Assembly (NCBI GenBank): GCA_025716815.1
Contig: JAIXMN010000007.1
Coordinates: 389,501 to 453,500, forward strand
Reading direction: 5' to 3'
DNA: 64,000 bases
DNA from: Dichotomocladium elegans
Lineage: Eukaryota; Mucoromycota; Mucoromycetes; Mucorales; Lichtheimiaceae
A model generated the notes under the pieces. That model saw nothing but the letters and a program-made list of their open reading frames with translations. It did no database searches and was not told the origin of the DNA. Of the stretch, positions 54,724 through 64,000 are shown in pieces. A program made the translations under genes and the position numbers. The stretch's first letter is position 1. Each line of letters opens with the position of its first letter.

Positions 54724-56500
54724 ATGAAATTCGGAAAATTGCTGGAGAATGAAGCCGAAAGCTTTCCGCCCGAATGGCGGCCGTATCTGATCCGCTACAA
54801 GACACTCAAGAAGCTGATCTCCAAAGTGACGGACGAATTAGAAAAGCATGGTCTTTCGGCCGCCGTTTTACGAGAGTATCTCGACGACAGCATGGACGAC
54901 GATCCTAGTGGTGGCCCTAAAATACAATATTACTTCTCAGGTGCCTATCGTTGGTAGAGAGTGTTTGCTAGGTTCAACACCAACTGATCCGACTGTATCT
55001 TTGGGTTGGGTGGGGATGGAAAAAAGGCGAGCCTCCCAATAGTCACCCGTGCATCGAGATTATCTACGATCCGACTCAATCACGGCTCGAGGAGCTTCTA
55101 GGGCAAATCACTTTGGAAAATGGGAGCGGTGCCGAGACGGTGACCCCTGGACCGTCCTCAGCAAGATCCCAGCTGCGATATAAACGAACAGAGAATGACA
55201 CCGACTTCTATACCCTCGGCGAGGAGTTTGGGAAGCACGCCAAAGTGGAAGACGGCATATCCGGCAGGTGCAGTGACATCGATGACGTTCGTATTACAGA
55301 AATTACCGACGGCGAAATAGCTGAGACTGCACAGAGTCTGCCGGCCATCAAGAAAGAGTTCCGAAGCCTCGTCATCGAACTCGAACGCGATGATGAGTTC
55401 TTTCAGATCTTGACAGCTGAACTGCAACAAGGATCGGTCCTACAGGACATGACTAGGAGGCGCTTTGAGCAGGACGTTAGCGCACTCGAAAAAAGAATGA
55501 CCAAAGTGGTAAGTAAGCAAGTTAATGATATTGCTGGACCAAAAAAAAATCAGGCAGCAGAGAGAAAACGGCCTAAATGCGATCCAGGTTTCTCCAGGGC
55601 ATGCAGCAGACATGTATACCTGGCGGACCATCTTTAGCATATACATGGACGCTCAGATCTTCAAAGGTAAAGTAGAGCACGACCGAAGCATCCGTTCCGT
55701 CGAGAAATCCAAAGCACAAATGGATTGGTTCCTTGGTCAGCTGGAGGAAAAGCGTCTTGTGTCCAAGTTTAAGAAGGGCGTCTCGAGGGAATCATTTGAC
55801 CAGTTTATTGCTCTAAACGCCGAGCTTCTCACTTTAAAGCACTATCAGCTTTTGAACCAGACTGCCGTGACCAAAATCCTCAAGAAGCACGATAAACGCA
55901 GTGGACTCAAGTAAGACACGCGTACACACACACACATATATATATATATTCTAATGGATACTTCCACATCCATGGATAGTGCGAGCACTAGTTTCCCGAG
56001 CTTCATCAAGGAAAGCAAATTCTTCAGCTCTGGCCTTGCGGATATCCTGTGCGCTTCTGTCCTAGGGGAATTGATGAAGATCATTCCCCAGCCAGATGAC
56101 TATCGTGAGTACATGCTCTGGACTAAAAACAATGATATATAGATATTAATCGAGCGCAGTATGTCCGGTCTGTATGTCTGTTGCTTGGCGTCCCATCCGT
56201 CTGGTCTGTGGACATGTATTCTGTGTTCGGTGCCTCATCAAGGCACAGAAGAAGAAAATGGAGAGCTGTCCTCTCTGCCGCCACCCGACTGCTGTCAAGC
56301 TAGCCAGCTCGTTAAACCTCGATATACCAATGCAAAATTTCCTCAAACTCTATTTCCCAAAGGAGATCAAGCAAAAGAAAAAGGAGAATGAGCGTGAGCA
56401 GGCTATTGAAGACGTGCAGGCCATGACTGGACGCAGATATACGGAAGAAGAGCTGATGCGCATGCACGCACGCTCCAAGCATTCATGTTACATTATGTAA
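54724..56500 (+). CDS. SPX-RING E3 ubiquitin ligase with C-terminal CaaX-like motif
   Basis: Five exons, 54724-54953, 55043-55508, 55558-55910, 55992-56104 and 56160-56500, give 500 residues. The N-terminal SPX domain starts MKFGKLLENEAESFPPEWRP and is interrupted by a charged insertion (about 100-200). SPX domains sense inositol pyrophosphates and so phosphate status. The C-terminal RING is C3HC4: Cys389-x2-Cys392, Cys404, His406, Cys409-x2-Cys412, Cys424-x2-Cys427, with WRPIRLVCGHVFCVRC. This architecture matches plant NLA and fungal SPX-RING proteins. The last four residues are Cys-Tyr-Ile-Met, a farnesylation-type CaaX box, which would tether the ligase to a membrane; that is inference. 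The donor of intron 1 and the acceptor of intron 2 have alternatives. Confidence 0.9.
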
Positions 56501-57256
56501 AATATCCCACCTTTTCATTTTCTGTATCCCCCCTTACACATATACGAACGTATTTACGTATCTACACTCATACAATTCTAATATCTCAATAATCCGCTTC
56601 TTCTTTGAAACGGAAAGTTATAACTCGGCATTCCCGTTGAGTGACTATAGCGATAATAAGCACACTCTTAATGGCTGAATTTACCACTGTACATACACAT
56701 CCTTAACCACATCGGCATCGAACCAGAAGGCCATGTGCTGTATTTATTGGGCTGGCATTGGTTGCATCCGCCATACCCTCAAATGATGATAACAAAGCTG
56801 GAACGCTCTGTATAGCATGATACTATTGCTCCTACCATAAATATGAAGGACGCTAATGCAATGGCTCTACCATCCCATCCCCGTTCTTTTTTTTTTTTAC
56901 CGGTAACTGTCACATCGGGCCAAGATTCGTCTCTAGGGATGGTGCTGTGCTTCTCCAAACCCATGGAATGACATATACATGTTGATCAGATATCCAATAT
57001 GAGAGAGTAAACATGACATGGGCCGGATTCTAGCTATGAATGGCATGGCTGTTATAATAGGAGAGGGTTCGAGACTAGGTCCATCTGCTTCTTATCTTTG
57101 ATCTGTTCCCATTCCCCAGCGGTTTTTTATAACATCAAGCATACGAAGATGGTGTACAGTACAGTGCTCAACCTCCATATTGAACATCGTCCGTAGATTA
57201 GCGGATACCGCTTGACAATGGTTGTATCCAAATTGGCAAGATGTTACCGGGACCGC
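56501..57256. other. Intergenic between convergent SPX-RING and VPS68
   Basis: About 755 bp, 3' flanks. No gene or RNA supported. Confidence 0.55.
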
Positions 57257-58066
57257 TTAAATATAGAGAACCGACTCCTCCGTGCTTTGGGATACCCAAA
57301 GGATCGCCGTACTAGACAGCCGCGGTTGATTGTTCAATAGCATAGCAATTCAGCAGTATGAAAGTAATCATCCTACCTGATCATGATCAGTGTACACTGA
57401 GCCACGATCCCGTATCCAGCGTATGTCTGTGCTAGCCCCAAGTCTTCTGCCTCGTATTTTACTACGAGGACGCTCTTGGAACATATTGAAATAGGCGTGT
57501 CATCAGTGTCCGATATTGGGGATGGCTCCTGTTTGCATACTCACGACGGATCCAGCAAACCCTCCAGCTAGCATGGTGAATCCCTTCAATCATGTTTTGT
57601 TTTAATCATATCGGGACGCGGTTGTGCGAAACCCTACTAGCGCATCAGCATACCAAAAACAAAAATAAACGTGCAACGGGTGACGGCCCATCCCCGTAGG
57701 AGCCTCGCAATGCTTCTTTATCTATCAAGCATATTCTGCTCGCTCCTTGTTAGCAAGAAGTGTCATCCGAGCAAGGGACACGTACGTAATCATGCCCAAT
57801 GTCGTAATGATGCCGGGTGCCCAGTCTTCGAAGCCAATATATACTGTTCGGTCGGATAGTTTGCAGGAGAATGTTACAGCATCGATAAACAACCACCATG
57901 CCACAGCGAACTTGAAAGAAAGAAAAAAAAGGGGGGAGAGGAGTGGAGAAGCTTGCTCAAGAACAAGCCAAGAATATCGGTGATCTCGCATGGTCCTGTA
58001 GCTTACCAACATTCCAGACAGATAGACACCAAACTGCCTCCCTTTGCCGCTGAAGCAGCGCGCCAT
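57257..58066 (-). CDS. VPS68: Vps68/TMEM50 (UPF0220) family membrane protein
   Basis: Six exons, 58007-58066, 57786-57910, 57654-57735, 57545-57583, 57377-57474 and 57257-57311, give 152 residues (human TMEM50 proteins ~158). Family marks are AWWLFIDAVTFS, DWAPGIITTLGM, ARLFLFLGFTMLAGGFAGS, LVVKYEAED, and LWVSQSTE at the end. Four hydrophobic helices are apparent. Yeast Vps68 works with Vps55 in endosome-to-vacuole traffic. The 50-nt intron 57736-57785, with a GCTAAC branch site, is needed to restore CLIDKEALRG. The start MARCFSGKG was preferred; in-frame ATGs upstream exist but give an atypical N-terminus. Confidence 0.85.
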
Positions 58067-59653
58067 GCCACAGATGAAAACAGAATTGCCATTCTCAAAA
58101 GAATTCATCATGAAAGGATTCCGCAGGTGGAATAGGTTTCCTCTCTCCCTATCTATCTTCCGCCGAACATCTGCCTCCCCACGCCCCGCCCCGCCCCGCT
58201 CCGCTCCGCTCCGCCCATTCCGGTTGGGGAAAGAGATTGTGGGGCCGTGCGGGCTCCCGCGGATGGATTGGACAGTTGCGCACGCGCCCGTCAAAAAAGA
58301 AAACACGAAAAGCGATGGGAGACATCCTGTTTTGTCTGCTTGTCATGTCTTAATTCTTTTCTTGATCTCGTTGTTATCCTCTTTTTTATATATATCTTCA
58401 GAAGATATATCTATCATAGAAGATCCAAGAAAATCTTGATCATCGACATATGGCTCTAGGTTCTCTATACCAAGACTTGTGCATATTCGCTTTTGGGCGC
58501 AGGGGTTGAGCGAGAAAAACAGACACCTGCACTACGAGATATCCACCTCTTTCGCATCTTCAGAAAAGCCAACAATTTTAGCTACTGAAGTCATCAAAAG
58601 AACTTTATATCCATGATGGTAATGTTGACTGCTACTGTAGACAACATGACAGCATCAAGGGGTGTTCATATCCCGTGCCATCATGAAAACGCTCTATCGA
58701 GAAGCCTTCTCCATTTCCCGAAATTTTTCTGGGCGTACCGTCGAAACGGACATCACCGCCTGTTCGAAAGAACAAGCATATTCCAAAAGTGTTATGTAGG
58801 TGTACATAGCCAGCCGAATTAACATGTAAATTCATACCGATACGTGTTTGCTACAGTATGTATGTATCTATCCGTTAGCACAAAAGAAAACAGGAACATA
58901 AGCCCTATGCTTATGCTGACGAGGAAGCATGTCCGTGAGAAGAGAGTGTAGTGTATTGTGTGTGCGTACCAGTATGAGGTTACATACACCTCATGACCTC
59001 AAGTGCATAATACATAGTACAGTAGCGAGACGGTGCAGACATTCTTGACGGGTTACCGTATTAACCCTTCAGACGTTTCAAGCACATTGTTGATGACGGA
59101 ATCTTGGACGGCAATGCGGGAGAACTATGATAACTGCTCGAGGGAGGGGGGAAGGGAGATGATGAAACTAACGCAATGCCAGAGGCAACTGCCTGACCCG
59201 TGTTTGTTTTACTTCAGAACGTCCAAATTGGGTCATTCAAAGGCCAATATGTTCTAGGACGGTCTGTGCTCGACATGACTTCTGGTAAAGCTACAGTAAG
59301 AGGTATATATAGAGAGAGCTGCATTTCATTTCTCTTTCCATGTGTGTCCTATGGTCCTTCCTCGTCCCCTTTCTTGAGCACGGAAAGAACAGCGGTAAGA
59401 GATAACGCCACCGTCCCATGAGATATGGATGCTGACGGATGCGCTGCAGCCATAAGAGGTACAGTAGTGTACAGCAGGTGTTTTCAGTGGTGCGTGTTAA
59501 AGTCCAGGAATAGATCCATGGGAAGGGTCAGATGACATGGGACGCTTGTCCTATAAGCGTATGTAATACATACACGGTATGCGCATGTTTCTTGCGGTAT
59601 AAGAAACCCTTGGCTGTGGGGTGCATACCGAGAACTCCACACTTCTTTTTGTC
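58067..59653. promoter_or_regulatory. Divergent intergenic region, VPS68 / J-protein
   Basis: About 1.6 kb without a supported gene. Contains a CCGCY pentanucleotide tract (58182-58216), a 10-bp inverted repeat ATATATCTTC-A-GAAGATATAT (about 58390-58410) and CG-poor DNA. Promoters of both neighbours must lie here. Confidence 0.45.
58182..58216. repeat. CCGCC/CCGCT pentanucleotide tandem repeat
   Basis: About seven tandem CCGCY units, roughly 115 bp upstream of the VPS68 start codon. Confidence 0.85.
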
Positions 59654-60556
59654 ATGACAAACCTGCCCGATTATTATAGCATTCTAGAGGTCGCAACTAG
59701 CGCATCTCAGTCTGAGATTAGAGAGGGTGGGTTGGCCTTTGGCATTTTCCATGAACCTGCTTCATCTGATCTGTTAGGGAATCATAGCATACAAGAAACA
59801 AGCTCTGCTCCATCATCCCGACCGACTTGGAGATAATGTCTCTACCCACGAACGGGAAGAGGCGACCAGACGATTCCAAGCTATTGCTGATGCGTATTAC
59901 ATTCTTGGAGATGCAGATCGACGAGCAACTTATGATAGAGCTAGACGGCAGAGTGGCTATGCATCAGCGAGGGATGAGGTGCCCAGAAGTGATGCCAATC
60001 GCGTCTTCAGCGATGTTTTTGAAGAACTTCTCCGTCCTGAAGGTGATGATGCTACCTCCCTCTCACGGTCTATCAGCGATCATATCTTTTGTTTCTCATC
60101 GCAACAGTTTGTCTTTAGTCGAGCATCCGGGCCATTTATGGCGCATTATGGGAGCTTCAGCAGGCATTATTCTCGGATTCATCGTGGGAAACATTGGCGG
60201 CGCAGTACTGGTTGGCAAAGGATGAAATGGGTGGGGAATACATACTCGTGGCTTCTTATTTTCTCAATCCCGGAACAATAGGGCGGTGTCGCCGGAAGAT
60301 CTCTCGGTAAAATCAGAGACAATAAAGGTACGCAGAGTAGAGCAGGGCAGGGCAGGGCAGGACAGGACAGGACAAGACAAGACAGGACGGCCGAGTCAGT
60401 GAGTGAATGAGAGGGATCTGCTATTCATATCCAACAACAATAGGAGTCTCCGTATATACCGCCTTCCAGCGCCTCTCAATAAACGAACGAAGAGACATCC
60501 TGACCGCCTTGCTTGCGAGATTTCTGACGCAAGGAGCGTCAGGTATGATGAAATAG
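59654..60556 (+). CDS. J-domain (DnaJ/Hsp40 class C) protein
   Basis: Five exons, 59654-59726, 59788-60042, 60119-60204, 60282-60327 and 60444-60556, give 190 residues. The J domain is at the very N-terminus: DYYSILEVATSASQSEIREA, then YKKQALLHHPDR with the essential HPD (partner Hsp70 stimulation), then RRFQAIADAYYILGD. The C-terminal half has a glycine-rich hydrophobic segment (IMGASAGIILGFIVGNIGGA), then GKIRDNKG and a helix (RRDILTALLARFL), a pattern seen in small fungal J proteins. The hydrophobic segment may contact a membrane. The last intron holds a pentanucleotide repeat. Its stop is 67 bp from the convergent HEM14 stop. Confidence 0.87.
60341..60388. repeat. GGGCA/GGACA pentanucleotide tandem repeat
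   Basis: About nine tandem units drifting from GGGCA to GGACA and AGACA, wholly within the last intron of the J-domain gene (60328-60443). Confidence 0.9.
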
Positions 60557-60623
60557 CAAAACTCATTAATAAAGAGCTATTCGCTATCCTCACAGAAATC
60601 CTGCTGACGCATTTATTTTACCA

Positions 60624-62401
60624 TTATGATTTCATTAAGATATTCACATGACTTTTAGAAAGTCGTGCACTCTCATCCATAAACTTGTCCTTGTTCTCCA
60701 GCCGATTCAAGCCCGTCACAACCCTATCTTTTGATCCAAGACCACCCGCTACTAGCAGCTCCTCGACAAGCTCACGACTGTGCTTTATGCAGTCTGGGAC
60801 GCTCACACTCAGATAACTTGCTCCTGTGACGCTGAGGGAATGCCCATACGATTGCTGCAGAGAATGATGGATATCACGCAGCCGTTGCTGGTGACCAACC
60901 AAATATTGTGGAATGCACTTCGCCTGCATGTGAACCATCGCGTACTCGGGTGTCGCCTCAATTCCCAGGTAAGCTTTCATGGCTGCAAGAGCAACTGAAT
61001 AGGCGTCTTTCGGATCTACTTTGTCGATTGGCGCTCCTCCAAAAACGCTATTCCACTGATGTCCGCCAATCATCACGGTGAGCTTGACCCGTTCATCCAT
61101 ATCTTGGCCCTGCATCGCATTCGAGTCGAACACGACGCCGAGCACACCAGGAACAGGAAGTGGCTTTTCGGGATAGGGCGTCAGAAAGCCAAACCCATCA
61201 TATTTCAGCTTGACGTCCGGTGTGTATGCAAGATTAACAACAGCGACATCCGCATTTGGATTATGGCAGAGATGCGGGAGCGGCTTGTCATGCAAGATGC
61301 CATCAAGCCTGGCGGATGGGATTGAAGATATAACATGATCGACATGGATATCTTGTTTCGATGTGGTAATCTGAACAATTTCATCGGTATGCCGTCAAGG
61401 TTCTTCAGATGACGCCTCCTTTGCTTAAACTTACTTTACATCCTGACCGGTCATCATTCACTTTAATCGTCAATGCAGGCTCACCCAATATAATCTTTAC
61501 ATTCCTTTTTGTCTCAAGCCGCTTCCGCAATCCGTGGGTTAGTGTTTCCGCTCCATCCTTAAATCCGATGACGCTCATTGTCTCCATCTCTCCGAACCAA
61601 TCAGGGTCATTCTTCCGCGCACGGGCGGCGATTCCCCTTTCACGAAAACTCTCAAGATTGACGCCGCCCTTCAGCAGTCCTTTGACAACGCTCCCGTGCA
61701 CGCGCTCGTTTTCGTAAATCATACGTAGTGTAGATTGGGCTGAAAGGGCTTTGACGTCCCCTGCATATATACCGTGCACCATCGCACCCACGAGGTTTAG
61801 TGCAATGTGGTCATTGAAACGTCGTGACACCAGAGAATACAATGATTCGTCGTCGCCCGTGTATCCGGAGCGGATGAACGGCTCTTGCAGTATAGCTGGG
61901 ATGACAGACTTTAGGATGGGTGGTTTACGAAGAAGCATCTCTGAAAGAGAACTAGGGAGCGCATTAATCGAGCCATCATAATATATGTATCGGTTCTTTG
62001 CAGAAGGATGCGTCTTGGGTACAGTTAAAAGGGTATCAACGAGTCGTAAATCTTGAATCTATTTGAGCGTATGAGAGAATGTGTCAACAGATCGATTTTG
62101 CGTTTTTTACCATGTCTAGTGTAACAGCACCACTGCTACCTGACGGTCGTAAAGTCCGTGGTCCAGCCTCAAAAAGAATGGCGCGATCGTCGTGATTAGG
62201 AAGTAAAGAAGCCGCAGTAGGGTAAAAACCTGGACCGACGCGATGGCTGCGGATCCAGCCGCCAAGACGCTCAGAACCTTCGATGAGAACAATCTGGGTA
62301 TTGCGCGGGGCAAATCTTGCCAAGTAGTACGCTGCTGAAAGGCCGGATATGCCACCTCCTAACACTGCTACTGAAGCCATTCGAGCAATGCCGCCAAACA
62401 A
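60624..62401 (-). CDS. HEM14: Protoporphyrinogen oxidase
   Basis: Oxidises protoporphyrinogen IX to protoporphyrin IX with FAD, the penultimate step of haem synthesis, on the inner mitochondrial membrane. Three exons, 62111-62401, 61435-62058 and 60624-61370, give 553 residues (yeast Hem14 is 539). The dinucleotide-binding motif is [16 protein letters not shown] near residues 13-28, followed by ERLGGWIRS. Further family text is [39 protein letters not shown] and [10 protein letters not shown]. The final part ends near [15 protein letters not shown]. An alternative start is the second ATG ([10 protein letters not shown]). Confidence 0.93.
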
Positions 62402-62595
62402 AGATGAACGGATAAGATATCGTTGAGGAGGTCACAACGATGACGTTTTTTTGTGTGCCCCTCCCGCCCCCCCCCCGAATCCCAGTCAAAAAAGGGTGGC
62501 CAGCTTTTTGTCACGCGTTAACCAAACCCACCTTTCTCTTCTAAAGAATAAGCCATTTAGTCACATCACATATAGTTGCTACCGCGGCTGCCAAA
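62402..62595. promoter_or_regulatory. Divergent promoter, HEM14 / 4E-T-like
   Basis: 194 bp separate two divergent ATGs and include a C-run (about 62466-62478). Shared bidirectional promoter inferred. Confidence 0.6.
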
Positions 62596-64000
62596 ATGTC
62601 AGATCCTGAGGGCTCCAAAACTCCTGAATCAGCTTCATCACAAGTACTGTCAGAAACTCTGGTGATGAATTCATCACCTATAATTCGCTATACAAAGCAA
62701 GTACTACTGTCACTGCATGACAGTCCCCTTGTCGCCAAACCTGCCGACATGCCACCGTTATCATCTTGGTTCAGGTAAGGTTATTCATTTCCTCTTTCTT
62801 CATTTTGTCCATTTCTTCGCTATTGTTTTTTCATTGTGTGTGCGTGTCTGTGTGAATATCAATCAAATTCTAAGCTCTTTTCGCCTGCTAGTGAAGACCC
62901 GGATACACTCATATCAAAAAATATCCTCAACGGATCAGCACCCACACGAAGCTCGGGTATGTAATTTTGACATGACCGCACGGCATGATACATTAACCTT
63001 GATGCATGCTTAGTGTCTAATGTTTTAGATAAAAATGTCCTTCTTGCCCCGAACAAATCTGTTTTTTCATCGGCCGCTTATGGAAAACGGCAAGAAGAGT
63101 CATCCAACACCCGTTCATCACATACCTCATTAGTTTCTCGCCAGCGACATGTATGTTGTGTTACGAGCCTGGGAGGTACCAGAATAATCGAACCACCTAA
63201 AACCCCGAGTTCATACTAGGCAGCGGATGAGTTTCGAGCACGAGATTACGGATTGTCGAGCAAGGACGCCCGGCCGCCACGGTCCGCCGAAAAAAGCTAT
63301 ACAAATCGAGGAAACGACAAAACTGAAAGACGTTCAACTCCGTCTCAGCACAGCACAACGTCCTTAAACAATAAGCGGCAACAACAACAGCAGCAGGCAA
63401 ATAGTACAAATGATGCAGGTCGGCATCGACGGGACAGTATGTATTTTTCACTATTATCTTCTCCAATGCTCTCCTGTCAAAAAGGAACTAATGATCAATG
63501 TTGACCACAGGTCGCACAGCGCGGAGCGCAGCGACAGATAATACAACGTCTCGCTCATCTGATAGATTGCCGGAATGGATGGATTACAGTCCGACCGTGG
63601 ATTCAAAGAGCCACACCATTGAAAAATCAAAACAAAGCCGACAAAACACGCGGCCCGAGACTATAAACGATCTGGAAGCATGGAAGAGGAACATGAAACA
63701 AAAAGAAAGTGGTAACGGGAACAATCCACCTCCAGAGAAGGACGCAGCGGACGAAGGTAACTTGGTAGAAAAAATACCTTTCGAGGACAGGCCGCTAAAA
63801 CTCGAAGCTAGTTATTCGGAACGGGAAGACAGATTTGGACCTGACATTGGGGATTGGTGGTCTGGATCTGCAAAGCCCTGCGTTCCTACCACAGCAGCAG
63901 CAACAGCGACAGATACAAACCTTGGATTTTCTATCCGTAAATATCACGGAAGGTACAGGGGCTCTGTCAACAGTGAGCAGTCGCCTTGAGCGAGGATCGC
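62596..64000 (+). CDS. 4E-T (eIF4E transporter)-like eIF4E-binding protein, 5' part
   Basis: Exons 62596-62774, 62891-62958, 63014-63150, 63220-63436 and 63511 onward; the gene runs off the right edge. The N-terminus has a canonical eIF4E-binding motif Y-x4-L-Φ, YTKQVLL (residues 32-38), within IIRYTKQVLLSLHDSP. This corresponds in position to RYTKEELLDIKE of animal 4E-T. Downstream text is basic and disordered with a Gln run, then LPEWMDYSP and DLEAWKRNMKQK, which also resemble 4E-T/EIF4ENIF1 segments. Such proteins bind eIF4E, repress translation and bring mRNAs to decay bodies. A donor near 63952 (AG|GTACAG) probably ends exon 5, because the frame otherwise stops at 63987-63989. Confidence 0.68.

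Noticed and set aside
57040..57090. GGTTCGA box as a possible tRNA T-arm
   Set aside because: No acceptor stem, anticodon arm or D-arm could be paired around it; no tRNA or rRNA gene was found anywhere in the window.
58385..58412. ATATATCTTC/GAAGATATAT inverted repeat as a terminator or RNA hairpin
   Set aside because: It is AT-rich, short and not at a gene end, so it could easily be chance.

Overview
The window is nuclear DNA of a fungus. Genes lie on both strands with short intergenic spaces, and nearly all are cut by many short GT-AG introns (about 42 to 180 nt) with TAG/CAG acceptors and CTAAC/CTGAC-like branch sites. The gene set includes a plasma-membrane proton ATPase, Pmr1, Rvs167, Dbp4, Hem14, Ubp2 and Vps68/TMEM50 homologues, which is fungal. 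An almost complete Integrator subunit 7, a 4E-T-like protein and a kinesin-13 with an N-terminal SAM-like segment are not Ascomycota/Basidiomycota-like. The best guess is an early-diverging fungus, probably Mucoromycota; that is inference from content, not a database result.

Layout: 0-7.6 kb holds the 5' end of a P-type H+-ATPase (minus), a GATA zinc-finger factor spliced from seven exons (minus) and the DEAD-box helicase Dbp4 (minus). From 7.6 to 20.4 kb is a gene-poor accessory stretch: a decayed Tc1/mariner-IS630 transposase, two copies of a divergent dispersed repeat about 10.7 kb apart, a Ser/Pro-rich low-complexity unit with five copies of a GC-rich hairpin motif, a ~290 bp inverted duplication that could form a long hairpin, and several spliced-looking gene fragments without recognised function.

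From 20.4 to 25.6 kb: kinesin-13 (plus, with an 11-nt micro-exon and a GC-AG intron), ribosomal protein eL33 (minus) and a three-exon 100-residue protein of unknown function (minus). A second sparse stretch (25.6-28.5 kb) contains a possible pseudogene. From 28.5 kb to the end the window is dense housekeeping: PMR1 Ca2+/Mn2+ pump, UBP2-type deubiquitinase, amphiphysin/RVS167, an ABCC (MRP-type) transporter, INTS7 (19 exons), a motor-less kinesin-14-like coiled coil, an M13 (neprilysin-family) protein that has lost its zinc site, an SPX-RING ubiquitin ligase ending in a CaaX-like motif, VPS68/TMEM50, a J-domain protein, HEM14 (protoporphyrinogen oxidase) and the start of a 4E-T-like eIF4E-binding protein.

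Most genes are unrelated in function; there is no obvious pathway cluster. Divergent pairs probably sharing promoters are UBP2/RVS167, INTS7/kinesin-14-like, VPS68/J-protein and HEM14/4E-T. The most interesting items are the M13 pseudopeptidase, Integrator subunit 7, the long inverted repeat, the putatively prenylated SPX-RING ligase and the motor-less kinesin-14. Exon models were assembled by hand from reading frame, splice consensus and family conservation. For every complete model I checked that exon lengths sum to a multiple of three.
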